Assembly: GCA_947624405.1 (NCBI GenBank)
Contig: CANQKB010000008.1
Span: 1 to 23,348, forward strand
Length of the DNA stretch: 23,348 bases
Reading direction: 5' to 3'
Source: an uncultured Clostridia bacterium
Lineage (GTDB): Bacteria > Bacillota > Clostridia > TANB77 > CAG-508
The notes under the pieces were generated by a model. That model was not told the DNA's origin. It saw only the letters and a program-made list of their open reading frames with translations, and ran no database searches. Shown here in pieces: positions 16,214 through 23,247 of this stretch. Position numbers and translations under genes: made by a program. Each line of letters opens with the position of its first letter. The stretch's first letter is position 1.

Positions 16214-16281
16214 ATAAAATCAAATATTGTTTTGATACTAAAGAATCTTAATTACAGTATAATAATTATCACAACAAAAAT

Positions 16282-16342
16282 GAGACTGTTTAAAACATGA
16301 TATTTTTAATTTATAAAAAAATGTCAATATTTAAACAGTCTC
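16282..16342. terminator. Shared hairpin between convergent fba and smpB
   Basis: GAGACTGTTTAAA (16282-16294) pairs perfectly over 13 bp with TTTAAACAGTCTC (16330-16342) around a long A/T-rich loop. Its place between two converging genes suggests bidirectional termination. The T-tracts are weak, and the loop is long for an intrinsic terminator. Confidence 0.6.
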
Positions 16343-16360
16343 TATAAGTTAGTTGTACAA

Positions 16361-16810
16361 TTAAATCCTTTGTTTCATAGCTCTATCAATTCTACGTTCA
16401 GCATCTTTTTTAGCAATATCTTGTCTTTTATCATAAAGTTTTTTACCTTTTCCAATACCAAGTTCAAGCTTTACAAAATTTCTTTTGAAATATAAGCTCA
16501 TTGGAATTAAAGAATATCCTTTTTGTTGAATTTGACCAGTAAGCTTATTTATTTCACGTTTGTTCAAAAGAAGTTTGCGAGTACGAAGAGGATCTTTATT
16601 TTGGATATTACCTTGCTCATAATGACTTATGTGCATATTATATATGTATGCTTCACCATTTTTTATAGTAGCATAGCTATCTTTTAAATTAACTTTACCA
16701 TTTCTTATTGATTTGATTTCAGTTCCACTTAACACAATGCCTGCTTCTAATGTGTCAATGATTTCATAATTGTGTTTTGCAGATGGATTTTTTGCAATTG
16801 CTTCGCTCAT
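16361..16810 (-). CDS. smpB: SsrA-binding protein SmpB
   Basis: SmpB binds tmRNA and brings it to stalled ribosomes for trans-translation. The 149 residues are typical of the family. Motifs include the start region NYEIIDTLEAGIVLSGTEIKSIR, VNLKDSYATI, and the basic C-terminal tail GKGKKLYDKRQDIAKKDAERRIDRAMK that enters the ribosome. AAAGGA lies about 10 bases before the ATG. Its usual partner ssrA (tmRNA) is not seen in the window. Promoter at 16835-16863. Confidence 0.97.
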   Translation of the reverse strand: MSEAIAKNPSAKHNYEIIDTLEAGIVLSGTEIKSIRNGKVNLKDSYATIKNGEAYIYNMHISHYEQGNIQNKDPLRTRKLLLNKREINKLTGQIQQKGYSLIPMSLYFKRNFVKLELGIGKGKKLYDKRQDIAKKDAERRIDRAMKQRI

Positions 16811-16834
16811 AAGTTATCATTCCTTTCATGAGAT

Positions 16835-16863
16835 ATTATAATATAGATTTATTCAAAAGTAAA
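16835..16863 (-). promoter_or_regulatory. Promoter of smpB
   Basis: On the minus strand TTTACT (16863-16858) and a perfect TATAAT (16840-16835) are 17 bases apart. Confidence 0.55.
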
Positions 16864-16878
16864 GGAAAACAAAGACAA

Positions 16879-16901
16879 AAAGGAGAGACAAGCTCCCCTT
16901 T
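16879..16901 (-). terminator. Terminator of the 156-aa secreted protein gene
   Basis: On the minus strand AAAGGGGAG pairs with CTCTCCTTT over 9 bp, including one G-U pair, with a 5-base loop, and is followed by TTTTTGT. The single wobble works only in minus-strand RNA, agreeing with the gene's direction. It starts just past the stop codon. Confidence 0.8.
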
Positions 16902-16907
16902 ATAGTT

Positions 16908-17378
16908 TTAATAATTATTTGTATTATCAGTTGGTTGTTTAGCATAATACCAAACAATAGCTATAATACCAATAGTTGCAATACCTAAAACTAACCAAAT
17001 AGGGAAAGAATTAAAGGTAGTGCCCCTATCAACACTTGTACTAGAAGTTCTAGTTGCAGTATAACTATCTCTATTACCACCGTTATTATTAGAAGCACCA
17101 GTCATACTTGCCATGTCTGTGTTAGAGTTATTAGAATTATTATTAGAATCACTATTTTCCATATTTTGTGAACCATTATCATCAGACATCATATTTTCTA
17201 TACCATCTTTTGCATCACGTAAAACATTTCCAGTACCATTTATTGCATCTTGTACACCATTTCTTATTCCATCTAAAGTATCATTAGCACCTTGCATCAT
17301 ATTTGAAGCAAATACATTGCAAGATACAAATAAAATTAAGCAAAAGATTGATATGGCAATTAAAGATTTTTTTAACAT
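16908..17378 (-). CDS. Secreted or membrane-anchored hypothetical protein, 156 aa
   Basis: I do not recognise the family. It has a signal peptide (basic MLKK, hydrophobic to about residue 23, likely cut after VFA before SN). An amphipathic DTLDGIRNGVQDAINGTGNVLRDAKDGIENMM segment follows, then an Asn/Ser/Thr/Gly-rich linker of about 60 residues (runs of N and S). One C-terminal membrane helix (about 128-147) precedes a short polar tail. A cysteine in the signal region (VSCNVF) could be read as a weak lipobox, but its spacing favours ordinary cleavage. AAGGAGG lies 8 bases before the ATG and a promoter is at 17411-17438. The next gene (17850-17542) has the same architecture. Probably an envelope protein. 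Confidence 0.8.
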   Translation of the reverse strand: MLKKSLIAISIFCLILFVSCNVFASNMMQGANDTLDGIRNGVQDAINGTGNVLRDAKDGIENMMSDDNGSQNMENSDSNNNSNNSNTDMASMTGASNNNGGNRDSYTATRTSSTSVDRGTTFNSFPIWLVLGIATIGIIAIVWYYAKQPTDNTNNY

Positions 17379-17410
17379 ATCAATTTCCTCCTTGTAAAAT
17401 TAAGAAAAAC

Positions 17411-17438
17411 ATTCTATAAGAATATAGTTAGTTTGCAA
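17411..17438 (-). promoter_or_regulatory. Promoter of the 156-aa secreted protein gene
   Basis: On the minus strand TTGCAA (17438-17433) and TAGAAT (17416-17411), spacer 16 bases. Confidence 0.55.
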
Positions 17439-17494
17439 AAATTTTTAAAAAATATTCAGTCAAAAAAAAACTTCGATGGAAAAAAAGTGCAAAA

Positions 17495-17526
17495 AAATGC
17501 ATGACACAAATTTTGGACATGCATTT
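17495..17526 (-). terminator. Terminator of the 102-aa secreted protein gene
   Basis: AAATGCATG and CATGCATTT pair perfectly over 9 bp with a 14-base loop. On the minus strand a run of seven Ts follows. It lies 15 bases after the stop. Confidence 0.8.
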
Positions 17527-17541
17527 GGAAAGAGTTATATA

Positions 17542-17850
17542 TTAATGTAAACGTATTAAAATAGCAATACCGAGTAATACTAAAAGTATACCTATTACAA
17601 TTAAAATGATGTTTACAATAACTGATATATCTAAATTACTTGAACTAAGAGCTGCTGATGAAGAATATGTTGTTTGAGCTCTAGAAGAAGTATTAACATT
17701 AGTGTTATCATTACTTCCATAAACAGTAGAATCAGTGCTATCACTACTATTAGATGAAAGATTTAAATCAATATTTGATGCGAAAACAGTGGTGTTTATA
17801 AATAATATTAAAGCAAATACTATAATTATAAAGCTTAATAATTTTTTCAT
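17542..17850 (-). CDS. Small secreted or membrane-anchored hypothetical protein, 102 aa
   Basis: Unrecognised. It has a signal peptide (MKKLLSFIIIVFALILFINTTVFA, likely cut before SN), a Ser/Asp/Asn/Thr-rich middle of about 45 residues, and a C-terminal membrane helix (IVNIILIVIGILLVLLGIAILI) with a two- or three-residue tail. An ATG four codons upstream (17862) touches the AAAGGA ribosome site with no spacing, so I chose the ATG at 17850, about 12 bases from it. Architecture and cleavage site (VFA/SN) match the neighbouring 156-aa protein, but the sequences are otherwise low complexity, so common descent is uncertain. It has its own promoter and terminator. Confidence 0.75.
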   Translation of the reverse strand: MKKLLSFIIIVFALILFINTTVFASNIDLNLSSNSSDSTDSTVYGSNDNTNVNTSSRAQTTYSSSAALSSSNLDISVIVNIILIVIGILLVLLGIAILIRLH

Positions 17851-17954
17851 TCTAAAATTCATTCCTTTCTGGTATAAAGTTAGCAGAAAATTTTTTTCAT
17901 ACTAAAATACCTCTCATATTTCATATGTATAGCTAGGAACTAAATCCTACACAT

Positions 17955-17983
17955 ATTTTATAGTATTTTATAAATATTGTCAA
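17955..17983 (-). promoter_or_regulatory. Promoter of the 102-aa secreted protein gene
   Basis: On the minus strand a perfect TTGACA (17983-17978), 17 bases and TAAAAT (17960-17955). The leader of about 95 bases includes a small TAGGA/TCCTA hairpin. It stands back to back with the plus-strand promoter at 17999-18027, 15 bases apart. Confidence 0.75.
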
Positions 17984-17998
17984 TAAATTTTTTACATA

Positions 17999-18027
17999 TT
18001 GAAAAATAAAATTATTTATGATATTAT
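17999..18027 (+). promoter_or_regulatory. Promoter of the 178-aa protein gene and possibly tcdA
   Basis: TTGAAA (17999-18004), 17 bases and TATTAT (18022-18027). Transcription would start near 18034, just before the TAAGGAG ribosome site. Confidence 0.65.
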
Positions 18028-18050
18028 ATCAAGGTAAGGAGATTAAACAA

Positions 18051-18584
18051 ATGAAGGAAGAGAAAAATAAAAGAAAAGAAACTGAAATAACAATAAAAGA
18101 AGATGAGCCATTAATAAATTTGTTACAAAATTGTGTTAAAGTAAATGAAAAGAACGATGGAGTAACTGATATAGAAAAAGTAACTGAAGAAGAGGCACTT
18201 GCTTATGCAGAGATAGATAATATATTAAATTATGCTGAAAAAAAGTATTATCAAAGAGTTCCAGAAGAAGTGATTTTGTTCTTTAAAAATAATGCTTTGG
18301 AAAATTATGAGTATTATGATGAAAAGTATACTCCAAGGGTATCGCCACTTGCAAGAAGGATATTAAGCTATCTAAATCAAAAATATTTTTCTCTAAATGA
18401 TGAAAAAGAAAGTTTAATAAAAAAATATGAGGATGAGCAAAAATTACAAAATAAAAAACAACAAATGGAAGATATAGAAGAAAGTACAGAAGAAGTAGAA
18501 AAAAATATGCAATTAATAGTTAGAGAAAATTGGTTACAAAAGATTATCAAAAAGATTAAATTGTGGTGGAATAAAGTAAAATAG
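18051..18584 (+). CDS. Hypothetical charged protein, 178 aa
   Basis: I do not recognise a named family. It is highly charged, with a Lys/Glu-rich start and a Glu/Lys/Gln-rich, probably coiled-coil stretch (about 125-155). The end is basic and amphipathic (LQKIIKKIKLWWNKVK) and could touch membrane or nucleic acid. The middle (YAEIDNILNY...RVPEEVILFFKNNALENYEYY...VSPLARRILSYLNQKYF) resembles, from memory, short conserved proteins of gut Clostridia with a Y-IL-(I/V)P-F-N-Y pattern; low confidence. The ATG at 18051 has TAAGGAG 9 bases upstream. The earlier in-frame ATG at 18018 lies inside the promoter, so it is not used. tcdA starts 14 bases after its stop, so the two are probably co-transcribed. 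Confidence 0.8.
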   Translation: MKEEKNKRKETEITIKEDEPLINLLQNCVKVNEKNDGVTDIEKVTEEEALAYAEIDNILNYAEKKYYQRVPEEVILFFKNNALENYEYYDEKYTPRVSPLARRILSYLNQKYFSLNDEKESLIKKYEDEQKLQNKKQQMEDIEESTEEVEKNMQLIVRENWLQKIIKKIKLWWNKVK

Positions 18585-18598
18585 AAAGGAATTTTATA

Positions 18599-19348
18599 AT
18601 GCTAAATCAATTCTCAAGAACGGAACTAATAATAGGAAGGGATGGAGTAGAAAAATTACAAAAAGCAAAGGTAGCAGTATTTGGAATTGGAGGAGTTGGC
18701 TCATTTGTAGTAGAAGGATTAGTCAGAGCAGGTATTGGAAACTTTATCTTAGTTGATGATGACAGAGTGTGTTTAACTAATTTAAATAGACAAATCATAG
18801 CAACAAGAAATACAGTAGGAAGGTTAAAAGTAGAAGTATGTAAAGAAAGAATATTGAGCATAAATCCAGAGGCAAATGTAGATATATATCAAGAATTTTT
18901 TATGCCAGATAGTAAAGAAATTATAGATAAAACTGTTGATTATGTTGTAGATAGTGTTGATACAGTAACTGCTAAAATAGAATTAGTTGTAAGGGCTAAA
19001 AAGATTGGTATACCTATTATATCGTGTATGGGAACTGGCAATAAACTAAGTCCAACTGAATTTGAAGTGACAGATATTTATAAAACAAGTATATGTCCGT
19101 TGGCAAAGGTTATGAGAAAAGAGTTAAGAAGTAGAGGAATAGATAGTTTGAAGGTTGTTTATTCAAAGGAGGAGCCAATTAAGCCTAATGATATGTCTGA
19201 GGCAAGTTGCAAAGTAAATTGTATTTGCCCTCCTGATACTAAAAGAAAATGCACTATTAGAAACCAAGTGCCTGGTAGTATTTCTTTTGTACCATCTGTA
19301 GCAGGGCTAATAATTGCAAGTGAGGTAGTTAAAGATATTTTAAAATAA
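18599..19348 (+). CDS. tcdA: tRNA threonylcarbamoyladenosine dehydratase (TcdA/CsdL, ThiF-like)
   Basis: TcdA is an E1-like enzyme that uses ATP to cyclise t6A37 in tRNA to ct6A. The 249-residue product has the nucleotide-binding FGIGGVGS (28-35), the acidic LVDDD (51-55), LTNLNRQ (59-65) and the SCMGTGNKLSPTEFEVTDI segment that separates this group from ThiF and MoeB. The ending SISFVPSVAGLIIASEVVKDI is also typical. Several cysteines (CKVNCICPPDTKRKC) lie in the C-terminal third. GAAAGGA lies before the ATG. It follows the 178-aa gene closely; secA has its own promoter downstream. No E. coli-style csdA/csdE partners are nearby. Confidence 0.92.
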   Translation: MLNQFSRTELIIGRDGVEKLQKAKVAVFGIGGVGSFVVEGLVRAGIGNFILVDDDRVCLTNLNRQIIATRNTVGRLKVEVCKERILSINPEANVDIYQEFFMPDSKEIIDKTVDYVVDSVDTVTAKIELVVRAKKIGIPIISCMGTGNKLSPTEFEVTDIYKTSICPLAKVMRKELRSRGIDSLKVVYSKEEPIKPNDMSEASCKVNCICPPDTKRKCTIRNQVPGSISFVPSVAGLIIASEVVKDILK

Positions 19349-19363
19349 AATTATTAATTTCTA

Positions 19364-19392
19364 TTGTAAAATAAAATAAAACGTGATAGAAT
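19364..19392 (+). promoter_or_regulatory. Promoter of secA
   Basis: TTGTAA (19364-19369), 17 bases and TAGAAT (19387-19392). The leader of about 75 bases contains a weak AGCAAG/CTTGCT hairpin (19412-19441). Confidence 0.6.
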
Positions 19393-19471
19393 ATTAAAAG
19401 TTAACGTAAAAGCAAGTTTGAAGGGTATTTGCATCTTGCTATGTACATAATGAAAGGAATGATAATAAAAA

Positions 19472-22240
19472 ATGGGAATTTTCAGTAAAATATTCGGCAC
19501 ATATTCAGAAAAAGAAGTAAAAAGAGTTATGCCATTGGTAGAAAAAATAAATAGTTTAGAAGATGAAATTTCAAAACTTACAGATAGTGAATTAAGAGCC
19601 AAAACAGTAGAATTTAAAGAAAGAATACAAAATGGAGAAAGCTTAGATGAACTTTTACCTGAAGCTTTTGCGGTTGGACGTGAGGCATCTAAAAGAGTAC
19701 TTGGAATGAGGCATTTTGATGTACAATTAATAGGTGGAATAATACTTCATCAAGGTAGAATTGCAGAAATGAAAACTGGTGAAGGTAAAACACTTGTTGC
19801 AACACTTCCAGCATATTTGAATGCATTAACAGGAAAAGGAGTACATATAATTACTGTAAATGATTACCTAGCTAAACGTGATAGCGAGTGGATGGGTAAA
19901 GTATATAAATTTTTAGGATTGACAGTAGGACTTGTTATAAGTGGAATGAGACCTGAAGAAAAGCAAAAAGCATATTTGGCAGATATTACATATGGTACAA
20001 ATAACGAGTTTGGTTTTGATTATTTAAGAGATAATATGGTAATATATAAAAGTCAAGCAGTTCAAAGAGATTTAAATTTTGCAATCGTGGATGAAATTGA
20101 TAGTATTTTAATAGATGAAGCTAGAACACCACTTATTATATCTGGTACAGCAAATAAATCATCAGAATTATACAAAAAAGCTAATGATTTTGTAAGAAGA
20201 CTTACACCAAAAGTATTGGTAGAAGAAGATATAAAAGACAATGAACAAGAAGAAGACAATGAAAAATATGATTATATAGTTGACTTAAAGGCAAAATCTG
20301 CTTCACTTACACAAAAAGGTATAAAAAAGGCAGAGCAACACTTTAATTTAGAAAACTATAATGATTTGGATAATTCTGATTTAGTTCACCATGTAAACCA
20401 GAGTTTACGTGCATATGGAATTATGAAAAAAGATATTGATTACATTGTAAAAGATGGAGAAGTACTAATTGTAGATGAATTTACAGGAAGAATAATGTAT
20501 GGTAGAAGATATAATAATGGATTACATCAGGCAATAGAAGCAAAAGAAAATGTTAAGATTGCTGATGAATCAAAAACACTTGCTACAATTACATTCCAAA
20601 ATTATTTTAGAATGTATGCTAAATTGTCAGGAATGACAGGTACTGCAATGACAGAAGAAGAAGAATTTAGAGAAATATATAATCTAGATGTTATAAGTAT
20701 ACCTACTAATAAACCACTTGCAAGAATGGACAGAAATGATACAATTTACAAAAATGAAAATGCAAAATTTAGAGCTATTGTTGAAGATATAAAGCAAAGT
20801 CATGAAAAAGGACAACCAGTTCTTGTTGGTACTATTTCAATAGAAAAATCTGAAAAATTAAGTAAGATTTTAAGTAAAGAAGGTATACCACATGAAGTTT
20901 TGAATGCAAAATATCATGAAAAGGAAGCTGAAATAATTGCACAAGCTGGTAAATTTGGAGCTGTTACAATTGCGACAAATATGGCTGGACGTGGTACAGA
21001 TATTATGCTTGGTGGTAATTCTGAATTTTTAGCTTTACAAGAGATGAGAAAAAGAAAGATGCCAGAAGAATTAATTGAACAAGCAACAGCATTCAACGAA
21101 ACAGAAGACCAAGAGGTATTAAAAGCAAGAGAAGATTTTAAAGAATTGAAAGAAAAATATGATAAGAAAATTAAAGAAGAAAAAGAAAAAGTTATTTCTG
21201 CCGGAGGATTAAAGATAATTGGTACAGAAAGACATGAATCAAGAAGAATTGATAACCAGTTAAGAGGTAGAAGTGGACGTCAAGGAGATATTGGTGAATC
21301 AAGATTTTATATTGGGCTTGATGATGATTTGATGAAGATATTTGGTGGAGATATGATAACAAATGTATTTGATACATTAGGGGCAGATGAGAATATTCCA
21401 ATTGAAGCAAAGATGATTTCAAATGCTGTTGAAAGAGCTCAAAAGAGAGTAGAAGGCAGAAACTTTTCAATACGTAAAAATGTATTGCAATATGATGATG
21501 TTATGAATGTACAAAGAGAGATAATTTATAAGCAAAGAAGAGAAGTGCTTGATGGGCAAAACTTAAAAGATAATATAACATCTATGATAAATAATGTAGC
21601 AGAAGATATTGTTAATTTATATATGAATGATGGAGAAACTAATAGGGAAGGTCTTGTGCAGGAAGTTCAAAATATTTTTGACATAGATATTACAGAAGAT
21701 GTTAGAAAAATGCATAAAAATGAGTTAATAGAGCACTTAAAAGAAAAAGCATTAGAAATATATGCAAATAAGGAAAATGAAATTGGAGAACAACCATTAA
21801 GAGAGTTAGAAAGGGTTGTTATGCTTAAAGTTGTTGACCAAAAATGGATGGATCACATAGATAGTATGGATGAGCTTAAAAATGGTATAGGTTTAAGAGC
21901 TTATGGACAAAAGAATCCTGTAGACCAATACAGAATTGAAGGATTTGATATGTTTGATGAGATGGTTGCAAATATTAAAGTTGACGTTGTAAAATTAATT
22001 ATGCATGTGCAAAAAGCAGAGAATATTCAAAGACAACAAACAATAAGGATAACAAGAGCTGCTCAAGAAAGTTTGAATAGTATTAATTTTGAAAGTTCAA
22101 GTGGTCCTGTTCCAAAGGCACCTGAAAAAACAGCTAATGTTCCTGTCGTAAATGAAGAACCAAAAGTGGGAAGGAATGAATTGTGCCCTTGTGGAAGTGG
22201 AAAAAAATATAAAAATTGCTGTGGTAAAAATAAAGATTAA
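19472..22240 (+). CDS. secA: Preprotein translocase ATPase SecA
   Basis: SecA is the motor that drives unfolded proteins through SecYEG. The 922 residues include the N-terminal DEAD-type motor with Walker A KTGEGKT (101-107), Walker B VDEIDSILIDEARTP (D207, E208), SGMTGTAMTEEEEF, the second-motor ATNMAGRGTDIMLGG and RGRSGRQGD, and the helical scaffold DQKWMDHIDSMDELKNGIGLRAYGQ. The C-terminal zinc-binding SEC-C tail CPCGSGKKYKNCC is present. It is longer than the B. subtilis protein (about 840), with a Glu/Asp-rich insertion near residues 250-275 and another charged one near 545-580. AAAGGA lies about 13 bases before the ATG, rather far. The product presumably exports the two signal-peptide proteins nearby. 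Only a weak AATGTC/GACATT hairpin (22287-22308) follows it. Confidence 0.98.
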   Translation: MGIFSKIFGTYSEKEVKRVMPLVEKINSLEDEISKLTDSELRAKTVEFKERIQNGESLDELLPEAFAVGREASKRVLGMRHFDVQLIGGIILHQGRIAEMKTGEGKTLVATLPAYLNALTGKGVHIITVNDYLAKRDSEWMGKVYKFLGLTVGLVISGMRPEEKQKAYLADITYGTNNEFGFDYLRDNMVIYKSQAVQRDLNFAIVDEIDSILIDEARTPLIISGTANKSSELYKKANDFVRRLTPKVLVEEDIKDNEQEEDNEKYDYIVDLKAKSASLTQKGIKKAEQHFNLENYNDLDNSDLVHHVNQSLRAYGIMKKDIDYIVKDGEVLIVDEFTGRIMYGRRYNNGLHQAIEAKENVKIADESKTLATITFQNYFRMYAKLSGMTGTAMTEEEEFREIYNLDVISIPTNKPLARMDRNDTIYKNENAKFRAIVEDIKQSHEKGQPVLVGTISIEKSEKLSKILSKEGIPHEVLNAKYHEKEAEIIAQAGKFGAVTIATNMAGRGTDIMLGGNSEFLALQEMRKRKMPEELIEQATAFNETEDQEVLKAREDFKELKEKYDKKIKEEKEKVISAGGLKIIGTERHESRRIDNQLRGRSGRQGDIGESRFYIGLDDDLMKIFGGDMITNVFDTLGADENIPIEAKMISNAVERAQKRVEGRNFSIRKNVLQYDDVMNVQREIIYKQRREVLDGQNLKDNITSMINNVAEDIVNLYMNDGETNREGLVQEVQNIFDIDITEDVRKMHKNELIEHLKEKALEIYANKENEIGEQPLRELERVVMLKVVDQKWMDHIDSMDELKNGIGLRAYGQKNPVDQYRIEGFDMFDEMVANIKVDVVKLIMHVQKAENIQRQQTIRITRAAQESLNSINFESSSGPVPKAPEKTANVPVVNEEPKVGRNELCPCGSGKKYKNCCGKNKD

Positions 22241-22329
22241 TAAAATTGACAAGTGAAAAGTTAAATGCAATTTGTGTGATTAAACGAATGTCAAACTTCT
22301 GGGACATTTTCTCATTTCCTGTTATATTT

Positions 22330-22530
22330 ACAGCTGATTTCCGCTAAGCTACCTGAGGAAATGATTTAAAAAATGCGTCGTTGCGTTCTCCAAGGCGTTT
22401 AAGCTATTTTGGGCTGTTGAATAATAGATACGAATTTAAAGTAATACAAGCAAGGAACTGAATTGGTCGAACTCACTTCGATTTTTAAAACATTCCTCCA
22501 CGCTTAGCTAGTTAGGGTGTGAACTGTAAC
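22330..22530 (+). repeat. Full copy (copy C) of the dispersed intergenic repeat
   Basis: The inverted-repeat core 22343-22508 (166 bp) matches copy B (13771-13937) at about 90% by eye, and the match goes on through TAGTTAGGGTGTGAACTGTA to 22530. To the left only about 13-25 bases (ACAGCTGATTTCC) resemble the other copies, so the left block of copies A and B is missing. Just upstream, CTCATTTCCTG (22311-22321) is an inverted version of the core's GAGGAAATGA. No open frame. Confidence 0.85.
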
Positions 22531-22558
22531 AATTAAAATCTAAATTTTGAAAAAAATA

Positions 22559-22587
22559 TTGACAAAGAAGAATGAAAAATGTAAAAT
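22559..22587 (+). promoter_or_regulatory. Strong orphan promoter downstream of secA
   Basis: A perfect TTGACA (22559-22564), 17 bases and TAAAAT (22582-22587). No coding region starts behind it, so it probably drives a non-coding RNA or the long leader of the downstream pilin gene. Confidence 0.75.
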
Positions 22588-22677
22588 AAGGATACACTGA
22601 AGTTGAGAGCAAAATTTTTGTGAAAGGTAAAAAATGAAGTGAAAAAAATCGAAAGAAACGCTAGAACCCTTGATACT

Positions 22678-22712
<35 letters not shown>

Positions 22713-22757
22713 CAACTAGGGGTAGTTTAATATACGAAAAAATAAATGTAAAGATAC

Positions 22758-22815
22758 AAGAGCTTTATGTTATTTTTGCATGCACGCATGTGAAGTAACG
22801 TAAGGCTCTTTTTAG
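22758..22815 (+). terminator. Long terminator-like hairpin
   Basis: AAGAGC at 22758 pairs with GCTCTT at 22805-22810, and the stem continues for about 20 pairs to a GCATG/CATGC-like tip, followed by TTT. Four of the five deviations from perfect pairing in the lower stem are U opposite G, allowed only in plus-strand RNA; one is U-U. Confidence 0.6.
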
Positions 22816-22872
22816 TGTCTCTTTTTGTCGTGTGAAAATAATAATTTACATACTAGAAAAGATAAAGAATAA

Positions 22873-23057
22873 AACGGCAAAAGTAAACTAAAATTGCCGT
22901 TCATCGACTTTGTCCTTGGTTTTTTCGTACAAGTTCTAAAGTTTCGTGATGGCACCCTTCCGTGGCAAGCACGAACTCTTTCCATCACGAAACATAAGAA
23001 CTTATATACTCAAAAACAGTCCAGCGCTCTTCACTTTAATTTTAGTTTACTTTTGCC
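22873..23057 (+). other. Nested long-range hairpin with competing local hairpin
   Basis: The outer arms 22876-22895 and 23038-23057 are perfectly complementary over 20 bp. Inside, 22941-22952 pairs perfectly with 22982-22993 (12 bp, GTTTCGTGATGG), extended by AAGTTC/GAACTT (22931-22936 with 22998-23003). Innermost is CGTG-GCAAG-CACG (22961-22973). The left outer arm can instead form a local hairpin, AACGGCAA (22873-22880) with TTGCCGTT (22894-22901), which excludes the long stem. It could be a regulatory RNA switch in the pilin leader, or a small palindromic mobile element; no target duplication is visible at its ends. Confidence 0.75.
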
Positions 23058-23091
23058 TGTTATGGCATATGACACAAATTGCAATCTCTTT

Positions 23092-23162
23092 TTGTGGGTG
23101 GAAATAAATATAGTTTTGGTTTTGTTTGGTTTTGGTTTGGCTATATTTGTTTCTACCCACAA
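23092..23162 (+). other. 22-bp hairpin with a G/T-only loop
   Basis: Arms 23092-23113 and 23141-23162 pair over 22 bp with two deviations, one U-G and one G-U. The 27-base loop (23114-23140) contains only G and T and includes four GG pairs. An AGGAG follows at 23162-23166, 15 bases before a 10-codon open frame (23181). It lies 85 bases upstream of the pilin-like start. Confidence 0.8.
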
Positions 23163-23247
23163 GGAGAGTAAGTTAGGCAAATGATAAGTAAAAATAAGGT
23201 ATTAATTTTTTAAATATACAAAACAAAAAGGAGGAAGAAAAAAACAA

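Noticed and set aside
18018..18050. Earlier ATG for the 178-aa protein
   Set aside because: It lies within the -35/-10 region of the promoter and has no ribosome site; 18051 has TAAGGAG.
22873..23057. Firm call as a MITE
   Set aside because: The perfect inverted ends and length would fit, but there is no visible target duplication and only one copy in the window, so it is left open.
22894..23184. 96-codon open frame on the plus strand
   Set aside because: It runs across the nested hairpin and the G/T loop, has no ribosome site, and its sequence is explained by the inverted repeats.
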